A stretch of DNA of 64,000 bases, from positions 96,613,239 to 96,677,238 of the forward strand of contig NC_134705.1 in NCBI RefSeq assembly GCF_043290135.1, given 5' to 3'. Positions 45,081-56,585 of the stretch are shown here, piece by piece (within the stretch, counting starts at the first letter, position 1; every line of letters begins with the position of its first letter). This DNA comes from Rhipicephalus microplus. Taxonomy: Eukaryota > Arthropoda > Arachnida > Ixodida > Ixodidae. Position numbers and translations under genes: made by a program. Under the pieces are notes generated by a model. The model searched no databases. It saw only the letters and a list, made by a program, of their open reading frames with translations, and had not been told where the DNA came from.

Positions 45081-45085
45081 GAAGT

Positions 45086-46447
45086 CTTCGTTGAGAAGAC
45101 CTTTATTAGGCCCGATGAATCGGCAGCCGACAGCTACGATGAACGAACCAAGATCATGATGCTACGCGACAACGATAAGGACGCATGAGCAACACATGAT
45201 AATGATGATAATGTAGCGGTGAAGAGGATGGATATACTAAACGCCCAGAATATATCGGCTTCTCTAAGCGTGGAATATGGTTTCGTTTATACAAGCAAGC
45301 GCTTTAGGAAATTTGTTGCATTACGTGTATATCAACTACCACCAGCACAACCAAGGGAGTGTTTTAAAGCACTAGCTTATTTATTAGAAGCCTAATAATG
45401 TGGATCAGTGAACGAAAAAAAAAAGAAGAGCACTCCTATTACAACCGACACTGCTATTTGCCTCATCTCAAGATATACTGGCCCAGGTATTGTTCCGTCC
45501 TGTATTCAAGTTAACGGCATGCGTATTCAGGTTTTGATGAGACAACGGAACTCAACGGGATACATGCAATCGGCAGCACGAGTCGCAGCGTAGTTACCTC
45601 GAAAACTGTTGAGGACTTGCCTATAATAGTGTAGCAACGCAGCGCACCTGTGATAGCACCTTTCGAAGAGGCCCGCTACACGTGAGCACTTGCCATCTTC
45701 AACCCCGGGCTCACGAGACGGGCTCTTCAACTTGAAAGTAAATCTGGTGCGGTTCGCTGAAGGGGCTCGATGTTCGCACGCACAGCGCAACTATTTCCGC
45801 TGTTTCGCCAGTGAAACCCTTTTACGCCGATGAGAATGAGGTGGTCCATGGCCAGCGCCCTTTCACCACCGACGAAGCAACGCGATCCGATGCCACAGTC
45901 TAGAAGCTTCAGCACAGCGCCTAGCGGAAGATAGCGAAAGTGCCGCGTTGACCCTGTTAAGCGAATACCCATCTTCACCTTTTAAACCAGTGTTCCCAGC
46001 AGACGGAGTCTTTTATTGCGATAGCAATTATATAAACACTCGGTTGAATTTTGCCGTCGACGTCACTCACCGTCTATGTATACGTATCTATATATATGAA
46101 AACGCAAGAAAGAAAAAGTCCAGAAAAAACTCCGGCGCGCGGAATTGGACGGGGAACCTGAGTCTTGAATGCGAAGCGTTAACCACTGAGCAATGGAGAA
46201 GCACGTCCTTCAACGTTCAAACGGCAAGCTATTTATACCTACCACTTACCGCTGGCGATTGGAATCTCGGGGGGAACTATCGTGTTTTCAGTATTACCAG
46301 CAATATGGCGCTATGAGCGCGCTCTTATCTCCCACGCGTACTTTGCCCCGCAGAGAGGATAAAGTGGACCCTCGCTCGCGCGTTTTTATCTTGTGGTGGG
46401 GAGGATCGAACGTCTTGGCTGGCCTGTGGCTTTCACCGGAACGATTC
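45086..46447. other. LTR-like remnant and non-coding DNA between E3 and E4
   Basis: 45086-45200 continues the LTR-like piece at 40410-40512. A tRNA-like patch on the minus strand at 46140-46205 (GCTCAGTGGTTAACGC, then GGTTCCCCGTCC) may be a SINE head. TTATTGCGATAGCAATTATA near 46014 resembles a MITE edge. No gene is recognised. Confidence 0.4.
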
Positions 46448-46693
46448 TGTTGTAGGTACCGGGCACACAAAGGTCACTGCTGTTACATCGCTAGTCGATC
46501 ACTGCGTATTGGCGCAAGTGCGATAAACACAGGCTGACAAGCTGGTAGGAACGGGCGTTTATTTTTCGTGTACATTCGAATATAGACAAGTTGAAGAAAG
46601 AGACAAATGTAAGCAAGGTAACGGAAACAAAAGATAAGAGTGTTGGCTTCAGCTGAACCAAAAAGCGATAAGCGTTACACTTCAATTACAACA
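46448..46693 (-). repeat. LTR of Gypsy element E4 (246 bp)
   Basis: On the minus strand it runs from TGTTGTAATTGAAGTG to GGTACCTACAACA. AAAAATAAACGCCCG supplies a poly(A) signal. The first 60 bases recur at 49918-49978. A purine-rich GGTGGAGAAA just before it is a plausible polypurine tract. Confidence 0.75.
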
Positions 46694-46877
46694 TTTCTCC
46701 ACCATTAATAATGTTGACAGTGCACTGGTTTTCGCTATCGTGTTGAGCGTCGGAGCTCCGTGGTCACTGTAGGCTCAACAGCCTACAGTGACCACAGTCT
46801 ACAGTCCTGCTTGGGCCGTGAAGGGCCTGCAGTATATTCAAATAATAACAGGATGATGACGGCAACTGGTGTGGTGA

Positions 46878-47409
46878 CTAACGGAGTTCCCTCTTTATGT
46901 TCTGCCAGGATCCGGGAGTTTCTTGCGTAGTTGCCGTGATAGGCATGCTTTCGTCTTCCCTGTCACCTCGGGGTTCATGGGAATCAGTTCTTGTGTGAAC
47001 TTGATACACATGTCTTCGAACAATGCCCTCTGGCGTTTCTAAAGTAATCATCCTCGCTCCCTCAGCTGACTTCACCGTACCAGTTTTCCACTTTTCACCC
47101 TTGCCAAAGTTGCAGACGTAAACATTCGTGTTTGGTGCCATGCTCCATTCATCCGATCCACGCGATGTTCCTGCAACCAAGGGGCAAAAACATGTGTCCA
47201 GAGGAGACCCCAATTTGATAACCCAAGAGAAGTTTCGAGGGTGACTTGCCTGATGCCAAGGGCGTTCTCCTGTACTTGAAGAGTAGTCGGCAAAGACAAT
47301 CTTCTAGTCGGCCTGCATGGTTAATCTTCTTCAGTCCCTCTTTCACAGTTCGAACGGCTTTCTTTCTGCCAGGCGAATTCGACTGTAGGTGAAACGCGGT
47401 CGTGCGCAA
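46878..47409 (-). pseudogene. Gypsy E4 integrase, C-terminal half
   Basis: The piece TTAFHLQSNSPGRKKAVRTV is the block after the second catalytic acid, with the SNGxAER glutamate region altered (SPGRKK). It is followed by LLFKYRRTPLASGKSPSKLL, and in another frame by GEKWKTGTVKS, a C-terminal DNA-binding segment. One frame change lies near 47200. The altered active-site block alone would inactivate it. Confidence 0.8.
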
Positions 47410-47468
47410 GTGAGTTATGATGTTTTAAATGCGAAGCATTTCTGAGCGAACATCAGCGACTTTGAGCG

Positions 47469-47692
<224 letters not shown>

Positions 47693-48284
47693 CGCCTACG
47701 ACTTTTAGCTCTCCTAGCCGTTTCAATTATGGTATCGATACCAAACTTGGTATAACATAACATCACTGAATGAAGAGCTTGTTTGACTAGCCATAACATG
47801 AAAATGGCGGCATGGTTTGCCATAAATGTCGTGATTTACATTTCATGGTCCTGCAGCTCATGCGGTTATTTCGTTCACATGGCATGTTGCAAAACTGGTA
47901 TAGTATGACATGATTGCATGGCGAACACAAGCGACAGACCATTACATGAAAATCATGACATGCGTGTCTTTTAACAACAGGACTACATGCCATGCTCATG
48001 ATGCGCTCGTGGCCGTTTCACTAGCTTCACAGATACCGAATTTGGTATTACGTGACTTCAAGGGATGACGAAGTTATGTGACTGGTGCAAACGTAATAAT
48101 CATGAGATGCGTTTTATGGAACAACATGACTCCATGCCGCACTCATGATGCGTTCGCGGTCATTTCGCTAGATTCACATATGCCAAATTTGGTATTACGT
48201 GACGCCAGTGCATGACGAATGTATGTGACTGGTGCGAACATGATAATCATGAGATGCGTGTCATGTGAAAACATTGCTACGTGC

Positions 48285-48620
48285 GCACCACAGTCAAGGC
48301 GCCAATACGTTTCGACGTGACGCGGTGCGCGTGCTCGCCGGCGCCAGGCGTCGGTCCTGCCATATACTCGCAGGCGCGCGCTGCATTGCTTTGACGCATG
48401 CGCGTTTTAGTGCGTCCGGCGTCCCTCTGTCACGAAAAGAGGGAAACGCAGTTCTGTCTGGGTTACGCGTTGGTGCGAAATGCAGCATGTCGCATTTCTC
48501 GCCGGTTGCCGTCGGGCCGTGCCGACGGACGCTGGTCGCACCTGGCGTCAGACTATAGAGTGCTCGCGTTTTGCTAACTTAGCTTCGCTGAGCACAGCGC
48601 GCGCGCGCATCCACATTGGG
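48285..48620. repeat. GC-rich insertion within the 145-bp array
   Basis: The 145-bp unit pattern breaks at GCTACGTGC and resumes at GATGCGCTCGCAGCCGTTTC. The intervening 330 bases are GC-rich with alternating GCGC runs (48598-48610), unlike the array. No gene motif is seen. It may be another short element; its edges are approximate. Confidence 0.5.
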
Positions 48621-49029
48621 CCCTTCACGATGCGCTCGCAGCCGTTTCGCTAGCTCCACATATACCAAATTTGGTGTTACGAAACGTGAATGGATGATAA
48701 AATATATGACTGGTGCAAACATGATAATCCTGACACGCGTGCAATGTAAGAACATGACAACATACCATGCTCATAGCGTGTTCGCACCCGTTTCGCTAGC
48801 TACACATATACTAAATTGGTATCACGTGACATGAATAGATGACGAGGGTAAACGACACATCCAAACGTGATAATCATGACACGAAAGTCATGTATACGGC
48901 ATCATTTACCTCCACCTCGTAACGTTGTGCTGATTTTAAAGTGACATATCAACATTCCTCATTGGTGCTTCGCATATCATCGATTCTCACTGTACGTGGG
49001 ATCTGCCACTTTTTCTTAATGAAATCAGC

Positions 49030-49718
49030 AAAATCTCGACTGGTGAACTACGTTCCATTGTCTGAAACGAGGGTGTGAGGAATTCCGAACCGGCTGCACA
49101 ATCTGCGCAGGCAAGTGATAGTTGGAGATGTGGTCGCCTACTTCAATCGTACAGCCTCGATGCACATGTTCTGCGAATCCACAATAACAAGAATCATGTG
49201 TCCACTGATTGGCCCCGCGAAATCTACTGTACTCTCGACCAGTTTTCCTGGCATGTGGGCCAGCTGATTGGCGGGGCGGATGCCGGTATTGACCGATTCT
49301 GAATGCAGCTTTTACACCTAGCTGACACTTGTTCCATATTGTCTATTCCAGGCCACCAGAAAGCTGACCGAGCGATTGCCTTCATCGCTGATGATCCTTG
49401 ACGCGTTTCGTGCAACATGTGCAACATTCTATACTGCGCGTTGTCTGGTATGACAACACTACGGCCCCAATAGAGCAATTGGTTTGCCGGCGAAAGCTCT
49501 ATTCTGCGGTTGAAAAAGGATGCAACCTTAATCCGTTCTAGTGCTTTGGCAATTGTAGGCGATCCACTCCTTGTGTACTGCACAACCTTGGTAAGTACGG
49601 AGTCACTGGTGACTCGCTCACTGAATTCTGTGCCGACCGGTTGTGCCCTCACGATCTTCGATGACAGCGCAGCTCTGGCCGACTCTATTAGCCCTACGCC
49701 ATCTCCTGTCGTCGACAA
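49030..49718 (-). pseudogene. Gypsy E4 integrase, N-terminal half
   Basis: The frame shows QLLYWGRSVVIPDNAQYRML, then the zinc-binding region (HMLHETRQGSSAMKAIARSAFWW ... CKSC, an H-x4-H-like and CxxC arrangement) and the start of the core. The block LVSDNGT near 49075 is followed by a TAG stop in the same frame. The gene continues at 47409 beyond the repeat-carrying insert. Confidence 0.82.
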
Positions 49719-49801
49719 GAGCTCTGGCTAGTGGTGCCCCGTCCTTGTGACCATGTTTCATCTTTCCTCTCTCTTCTGTCGTCGTTTGCTGTCCCTGCGC
49801 A

Positions 49802-49919
<118 letters not shown>

Positions 49920-49978
49920 TGGGAGCGTTGGCTTCAGCGGACCCAAAATGTGATAAGCGTGACACTTCAATTACAACA

Positions 49979-50896
49979 ACCACAATCGTAGCAGTCTCCG
50001 TTTGCGAAAAGAACGCTCTTTTCAGATACAGCGAAAGAACGACTGAGACACTTATTCGCGTTCATCTGCATCTGGGAGTACGCTCCGTGCGTTATTTGTG
50101 CGTGAGAAACGCGGGGCACGTTTCGATCTGCTTGTCATTCTGCGCGTGACCCTCCAATTTGTTGCTATCGCGTGCATTGCTTCGCCTTTGCGGCAAAGCT
50201 GTGACTTTTTAGGGAGTGGAGAATAGAGGAAGGTATATGTATATAGTAATTGTAATGTGTGATGATGTCAAGTGAGGCCATCTAGTGGTAATCTACAAAA
50301 TGTTTGTTTACTCTTTCAGAGTAGCGAAACAGGTCATTCGGCTAACAACATTGTATATTGAAAAAAAAAAACAAAGAAGAATAAAAGAACAGAGGGTCTC
50401 GTGCTCTTTGTCCGTCGGCGTCTGACTGATGTGGTCGTGTGTTCGTGCACACCCTCCGAACGCAGTTCGCGATCCTCGTTTGGACAGCGGGGTGCGATCA
50501 TAGCTGTATGATCGCAATACATTGGTAATGGAAATCTGAAGAAAAAAAAGTTGAACGAAAAGATGACTTGCCGCTGGCGTGGACCAAACCTACGATCTTC
50601 GAATCACGCGCCCGATTCTCGTCAAATGGCCCCGTGAGACGCAAAACATCCCCACATTCTACTATTCTTCAGACTTCATAACGAATCACCTAGCAAGTGA
50701 CAGCTCTACAACGACAATAAGGCACCCGACAGTGAACCAGAGGGTGTGACGAAGCTTTTTGGGCTGCCTCAGCATTGTTGGTACCGACCGCCTGAGATAC
50801 CAAGCAAATGAAACTCTCGCTGAACACATTGAGACGCTGAACTGTCAATGCCTTTTTTGGCGAGTTTTCAAAGAACGCTTCCTGGGCGCTTACATA
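49979..50896. other. Non-coding stretch with a tRNA-like patch
   Basis: On the minus strand at 50575-50640, GATTCGAAGATCGTAGGTTTGGTCC resembles a tRNA T-arm with a B box; the A box is weak. Otherwise nothing is recognised. Confidence 0.35.
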
Positions 50897-51368
50897 GGCT
50901 GTGTTCCAATACTCACCGTAGACGGCTAAATAGACAGCTGAATGGACGGCGGCCATCTTAAGTCCCATTCCAATTCTCACGTAGCTGGCAAAGTAGACAG
51001 CTCCGAGAAGACCGCATCGTAGACAAATACGATGCAGGCTAATTTGCTGTTTAAACAAGATGGCGGCTCAGCGAATCACTCAGATAGATCAAATCTCGCC
51101 AGAATGGTCGTCTGCACACAAGCAGACGTTTTCCCAGGCGCTCAATGTGAGTAACGCTTATTTGTTTTTGATTTCGACACGAAATAAGCCATAAACTACA
51201 ACTGTTACGTTTGTTTCTTTTAGATTTTTCTTCTCGACGTGAGGTGGCGCATCGTCGCTTAAAAGCTGTCTAAATGTGTTCCAATTTTTAGACAGCATGG
51301 GCTCGGTTGAGTCTTTTAAGCAGTCGGCGTAGACTGTCTACGTGCTGTCTAAGAATTGGAACACAGCC
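50897..51368. repeat. MITE with GGCTGTGTTCCAAT inverted ends
   Basis: GGCTGTGTTCCAAT (50897-50910) is mirrored at 51355-51368. ATA flanks both sides (50894-50896 and 51369-51371), giving a 3-bp duplication as in PIF/Harbinger-type elements. Subterminal AGACAGC and GCTGTCTA motifs are repeated several times in both orientations. The length is 472 bp. Confidence 0.75.
51060..51262 (+). other. Possible two-exon mini-gene inside the MITE
   Basis: An ATG at 51060 in AAGATGGCGGC context opens 29 codons (MAAQRITQIDQISPEWSSAH...) up to a strong donor AAT|GTGAGTAA at 51147. A pyrimidine-rich acceptor TTGTTTCTTTTAG ends at 51223, and 12 further codons in phase lead to TAA at 51260-51262. The 41-residue product resembles nothing I know. 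It may be a captured exon, a transposase relic, or chance. No transcript evidence is available. Confidence 0.25.
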
Positions 51369-51371
51369 ATA

Positions 51372-52754
51372 ATCAGCCGCGACCCCCCGGCTCACAACTA
51401 AAAATAAAATAATATGCACCTGCAGGTCCAGTTTTGCTGCGTATACTCGCTAGGCTACGCATTCGAAGACTCGGTTTTGCTGCGCCTACTTTCTAGGCTG
51501 TGTGTTCTGGCGCTACCATCAGATCTCGCAAACTGCATTGTCGGGTGCCTATACCGTGGCATGAGAATTTGCATGAACGACGCGGCCCGTGTTAGAGTAT
51601 GCGGAAGGGCACAGTGGCTTCCAAGGAGGTTTTAAAAAATTGCTGGAGTGTAAATTATTGCCGAGGAGTGAAGTCGTGCCTATAGCAAGATGGCGGTTGT
51701 GGCGGCCATTTTAATAGGTACGCAATAAAGTATCAACAGAGCATTTTCCTCGCACGCCCTACATGTTTAATGTGGAAACTTGTTCTGGTCACATAGTGCT
51801 CTCCAAGTGTGTCTTAGTGTTACTAGTTTTCCTCAGTAAGCCTTTAATTGGAGGCAAAGTTCTCTGGAGATCAGTCACACATACTCGCTTCTGTGTGTTA
51901 TTTCGTCGGGAACATATAGAGTTAATGTAGCATTTACACTAACACATGAAAGCCACTTGATCTATAAGTGGGCACTACCAGAAAAGACCATGTTTCCGAC
52001 ATCTTGGCAGGGCAAAAGCTGACTTCACTTCTGCTGCCAAGGCATCGCGGGAGCTTCCGCTCCAGTAAACGTTCTTTGAACCTCCTTGGTGACTTCGATC
52101 AAGTGTCCTGTGGGACCAACACAACTAAATAGAACAAAAATATGGAGAAAACGAAGAATGCGCGTAGACGTTCCGGCGCTTGTTTTTGTCGAGATGACGC
52201 GAGCACCACCATGCGACCCCGCTCCACCAATAGGGGCGCACACACCTTAACGCCTGCCCACGTTGGAGGAGTCTGGTGGAAAGACAAAAGACACTGGTTG
52301 TAGTCAGGTATAGTGTAGTAGCAGCAGTATCAGTCTGAGAAGTGGTACGTTTATTGTTTCGCGTGGTGAAGCTGCTATAGCAGTACTGATGCAGCTTGAA
52401 ATGTACCCAAAATACAGGTACATGTATAGATACACGTCTTGTGAGTCGTGTCGTGACACAGATACCCAAAGAGCATAGTACCTGAAATACATGTATCTAC
52501 AATACTGCCAAGCCGGGACGGCCGACGTGCAAGTGGGCATGCGCCTCGTTAAAAAATTCGCAGATGTGGGCGTAGAGCGACTTACGCGGATGAAAAGCAC
52601 ACTTCCGTGAGGCCTGGTGCATGTTCCCCAGGGTCACTCCGTTTCTCGGGGTCACGCGGGCTAACGTGTGAAAGCAACTTTTTTTTCTCTGGCCTTCCGC
52701 TTTTCGCTCTAACGTGTATACTCTTTATGACGAAAATAAATGTTTAATTAGTGA
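51372..52754. other. Stretch without a recognised gene
   Basis: A near-duplicate of about 25 bases occurs at 51424-51450 and 51470-51495 (GTTTTGCTGCG...CTAGGCT). Minus-strand frames at 52025-52469 carry no motif I can name. Confidence 0.4.
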
Positions 52755-52980
52755 TAACAATTTCCGGGGTTTTACATTGAAAAGCTCGATGTGATTGTGA
52801 CAGATGCTGTAATGTAGGGCTTTGAAATGATTGATCATCTGCGGTTCTTTAATGTTCACGCAAATCTGATCACAGAGGTCTATAGCAGTCGGCCTCCGTG
52901 GAAATGTGAGTGACCCGGGCGGGATTCGATCCCGCGACCTTCGGGTTAGCTGTCGATCACCACTAGACCACAGCGGTGAG
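52755..52980 (-). repeat. tRNA-derived SINE, second subfamily
   Basis: On the minus strand CGCTGTGGTCTAGTGGTGATCG and GGTCGCGGGATCGAATCCCG give A and B boxes. The body has GTGAACATTAAAGAACCGC, parallel to the GTGCACGTTAAAGAACCCC of the copy at 25146, but the tail differs. Target duplications were not found. Confidence 0.8.
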
Positions 52981-52984
52981 TGCA

Positions 52985-54204
52985 GGGCCACTGCCAGCGC
53001 ACTGTTCGTGAACGTGACTTCCGTGCCTCCGCCAGCGGGTCTCCTTCGACTTTCGTTGCTTAACCGTGTCGGTCCCGCGCCGGTACCTCTCCTCTTTTTT
53101 TCTCACGTCGCGCGCCCACGTACGTCGGACTCGTTCTTTCTGTGCAGGAAGGTCGACAAGGAAAGTGAACGTCCGCACAGTCGCTATCGGGCGCACCTAC
53201 TGGGGATGCCGAGCGTTTGCGACGTGCGGCATGACGTACGCGTATGGTAACGCGTGCGCTAGTTGCTCGCGCAGTCGAGTACGCGTGTTTGGCGTCCGTT
53301 TCGCCAGGTTCACCAATGTTTCCGCTGTTTATTTTTGAAGACGATAGTCTTTCTTGGGGACATTCGATGCAGAAATTTTGGTCTGTCTGTACATTTGCCT
53401 GTTTGCCCACCCTTAACGGCATCGGGTGCATGAAACGGCCGACCCCATTCGCAGCACCCACCTATGTTGCTCAAGGTTGAGCGTTCATGCCTGTGCAATT
53501 GTCAATTAAAAAGCAATTATGGCGCATGTCTGGGGCACCATAACAACACGTATATATTCTGCATGTGCGTCTCTTACTACAAAAACATACGTAAGTAGCT
53601 TTAAGGACCGTAGCGCTTATCACGCTGCGCTGACCATGCAACGCTTGCACGGAAAGGCGAGTGTTTCCAACGCTTTCCTAAAACGAAACGGTGGTGGCAA
53701 CTACCCGTCGTCTTGCGTTCTACACCTTATCACCTTTGAGATGGGCGCGCACACCCGTCTCAGAGCCACGCGTTCTGTTTTCTTAGACAACTGCCAGATG
53801 GCGCTCATGTCTCACGTGTGACGTGACTTGATGCGCTCGTTCGCCTCCGCTGCACGCTCGAGGCACTCTAACGCAGCGCCCCCAGAATACCATTCACCGA
53901 TTTTCTTACGCAGAACATCAAATAGATGTCTTCTTCACTCTCTCCACGTGCAAGACTATCGTCTTTCAACGACATTTGCAGATTACATGCTGATACGGGG
54001 CCGATTCTTGGTTTTGCATGCTACGGTGCTCACCGTACTTACCACAAAATTTCTTAACGCAACGTTGTGCTTCCATCCAATCGGCCACTGGAAAGTGCCG
54101 CACCATGCTCCGTGACAAATATATATGTATGGGCATTGTTCTCCGTGAAAAAAAAAGAAGGGGGGGGAGCTTCGCTTCACCCCCCGCCCCCAATCGGGTA
54201 GGTT
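52985..54204. other. Stretch without a recognised gene
   Basis: The 53000-53460 part is GC-rich with several short overlapping frames on both strands and no family motif. A run of A and G lies at 54150-54170. Confidence 0.4.
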
Positions 54205-54425
54205 GGGATCCAGAATCATCAGCCTGACTATACGCCCACTGCAGGACAAAGGCTTCTCTCATATTCCGCCAGTCAACTCGGTCCTGTTAGGGTGCCTAAA
54301 ACATTCAAGCCACCCTAGTCCTGGGCTTGCTGCTGCCATTTTATACCCTCAAATTTCTTCATCTCATCTGCCCACCTAACTTTCTGTCTCCCCTTCACCC
54401 GCTTTCCTTCTCTTGGAATCCAATG
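54205..54425 (-). mobile_element. 3' end of the RTE-like LINE, second copy
   Basis: Its reverse complement shares AGACAGAAAGTTAGGTGGGCAG, GAGTTGACTGGCGGA and GCCTTTGTCCTGCAG with the plus-strand fragment at 18120-18245. Only the last 220 bases are present, a usual 5' truncation. Confidence 0.7.
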
Positions 54426-55644
54426 TAATAATATAAAATAATGATAAACCATCGCGATGGATGCAGGATTCTCGCAATGGCCTGGCTATGGTCTTCGGCT
54501 TTTGGATATTAAATGGGTCCTCGAGCACAATCCTAGTCAAAGACCTATGCTGCCATAACCTTGCACATCAAACAATGACACAACAGGTCCGAAAAATGAC
54601 TTGGCACCTCCCTCCCACCACCCACCTTGGATGTTTAGGGGCGCGGTCTTCCCGTGCGCACACGCTCATGATTGTACCAAACAGCGCACCAGGGCACGTT
54701 GTACAAAGTGCTGACAGACGCGAATGTTGCGGGATTCATATGGGGCATCAGCATTGTAAGCTCATGTTATTGGGCAACGTTTACCGCCATAGTCTAACGT
54801 GAAGGCGCGCATACGCAGTATCGACCAAGCGCATGCATTGTCGATGCATTTCGTCTATTCACCTTTTCACAAGAGGGAAGAAACGCCACCACGGTGGATT
54901 GCGTGTGGGAGTACAAAGGATGGCGTCACAGCCTAGGAAGGAAATCTGGAGGTTGGGGGGGGGGGGGGAGGCATTCAGCATAGCCCAAGAATTATGACGG
55001 TGCCCGAAAATCCGTCTGAGATGAACTCCATATGAGCTTCAGACCAAGTGCGTTTTTTCACGACAGCTCTCGCCGCTTGATCAATCGATGGACATCTACG
55101 AGGGGTGGCTATTTTATCTGATGTCTTTGCTAATCTTGCATTCAAGCAACTTTGCATTTAGCCCAGGAAAGCAGGGAACTAACGACAGGCCATCATGAGA
55201 GATCAACGCTTCATTTTCATCGCAAGGCAAAAACAATTATTGTGTTATGCTCACGTCCGTCCGTCTGTGCCCTGGTATGGTACCAGGTGGCCGCCGGGGT
55301 GTCCCTACGGACACTGGTCGCGCCGGACTCTCCAACGCTTGCGCTTGCGTAACGTCTCTGTTCCCAACGTGCCCACTCATGCAAGACGAGAGTAGCAAGC
55401 ATCGCGTCTCAATGGGCACAGACGTTCACCAAATACACTTTGGAATTTACCAACTGTCTATTTTTTTTTTGCATCCACTGCTCAGCTTGTGCAAGGCTGA
55501 CTCGAAAATTTTCAAAGGAAGGGGGTTGAACTCCCCTCCTTAATGCGCAGCCATGCGCACGCCCACGCGCGGCTTCACCGTATTCCCGCTCTAGGGGGGG
55601 GGGGGGGGGTCGAAGTAACTAGTTGCAAGCGCACAGAAGAATTG
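54426..55644. other. Stretch without a recognised gene; two long G tracts
   Basis: G runs of about 14 (54955-54968) and 16 (55594-55609) bases are present. No gene or repeat boundary is supported. A perfect copy of CAGAAGAATTG at 55634-55644 is the SINE target duplication. Confidence 0.45.
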
Positions 55645-55888
55645 AATTGATGATTGATATGTGGGTTTAACGTCCCAAAACCACCATATGATTATGAGAG
55701 ACGCCGTAGTGGAGGGCTCCGGAAATTTCGACCACCTGGGGTTCTTTAACGTGCACCCGAGTCTGAGCTTACGGGCCTACAACATTTCCGCCTCCATCAG
55801 AAATGCAGCCGCCGCAGTCTGGATTCGAGCCCGCGACCTGCGGGTCAGCAGCCTAGTACCTTAGCCACTAGACCACCTCGGCGGGGTG
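55645..55888 (-). repeat. tRNA-derived SINE with target duplications
   Basis: This is the minus-strand copy of the family at 25146-25385, with matching B-box region (GGTCGCGGGCTCGAATCC on its sense strand), GTGCACGTTAAAGAACCCC and the terminal ATCAATCA. CAGAAGAATTG lies at 55634-55644 and 55889-55899. Confidence 0.92.
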
Positions 55889-56059
55889 CAGAAGAATTGT
55901 GATAGATGTCTGAAGTTTACTTTCGTAGGGTCTCAGTCCATGCTACATGACCACTACATGTCCAGGATATTATAATTCAAATTCAACCGCTAATTTTGGA
56001 TGTTATTGTTATCGGTCGGATGTTTTTGTCCCCCTGCCCATTGTCCAGGTGTGCAATCG

Positions 56060-56245
56060 TGAAACGATTCTATTCCTTGATTTTATCTTTTTTTTTACCG
56101 CCATTAGCGTTCTGCAATTGGTCGAAGCGACGCTTCGAGTCTTTGACCAATTGCAGACGGCTAATGGCGCGCTTCAGCCGATCGCTGACGGCTATTGACG
56201 GTGAAACTCACAGAATAGTGGAAAAGAATCGTTCCGAGATTTCCC
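56060..56245. repeat. Foldback (inverted-repeat) element
   Basis: CCATTAGCGTTCTGCAATTGGTC (56101-56123, given here by its first and last bases CCATTAG...TTGGTC) is mirrored at 56145-56167 with three mismatches. An outer pair, GAAACGATTCTATTCC (about 56060-56075) and GGAAAAGAATCGTTCC (about 56220-56235), extends the structure. It has no coding capacity. Confidence 0.75.
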
Positions 56246-56289
56246 CCCAGTACGATGTAAGGAGTATGCACTGAAACATAGTCGCAATG

Positions 56290-56405
56290 TGGCGCTGCGG
56301 TGCGCCGCGCCGGGCGCCATTTTTGAGGTTTTCACGCAGCAGACGAAGCATGCATGCTTGCCACTGTGTTTGCTGTCTCTATGTGACGGGTGTTGTGTGG
56401 TGCAT
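56290..56405 (+). repeat. Dispersed module, copy 1 (inverted copy at 58945)
   Basis: GCGCTGCGGTGCGCC...GGGCGCCATTTTTGAGG...GCTTGCCACTGTGTTTGCTG matches the minus strand of 58945-59060 at roughly 80% by eye. The GC-rich, CCAT-containing sequence resembles a TATA-less promoter or a transposon 5' end. Confidence 0.6.
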
Positions 56406-56523
56406 TTTCCCGTGTCTTCCGCGTCGCTAATGTGCTGCATTATTACAGCGTTGGAGCTTTCCTTTTCTATTGCGTGCGGCATGGACTTGTAGAAGTTGCA
56501 TCTGATCCAAGACGATCAACATC

Positions 56524-56583
56524 ATGGTTTACGGTTGCTCCAACCGCACAAACAACAAGCTGCGGCAGGCTTCTATGTGGCGT
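56524..56583 (+). CDS. Possible THAP-like first exon
   Basis: The ATG at 56524 opens MVYGCSNRTNNKLRQ and the frame runs to a donor-like CGTC|GTAAGTAC at 56585. GCSNRTNN resembles the start of a THAP zinc-finger domain (C-x2-4-C with GCxNR), as in host THAP proteins and in P-element or Kolobok transposases, but the usual first cysteine is not visible. It lies 120 bases downstream of a dispersed module, so a transposon origin is more likely than a host gene. No second exon was found. Confidence 0.25.
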
Positions 56584-56585
56584 CG

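Noticed and set aside
52890..52980. Functional tRNA gene on the minus strand
   Set aside because: The A and B boxes are good but the sequence continues into the SINE body and lacks a matching acceptor stem end.
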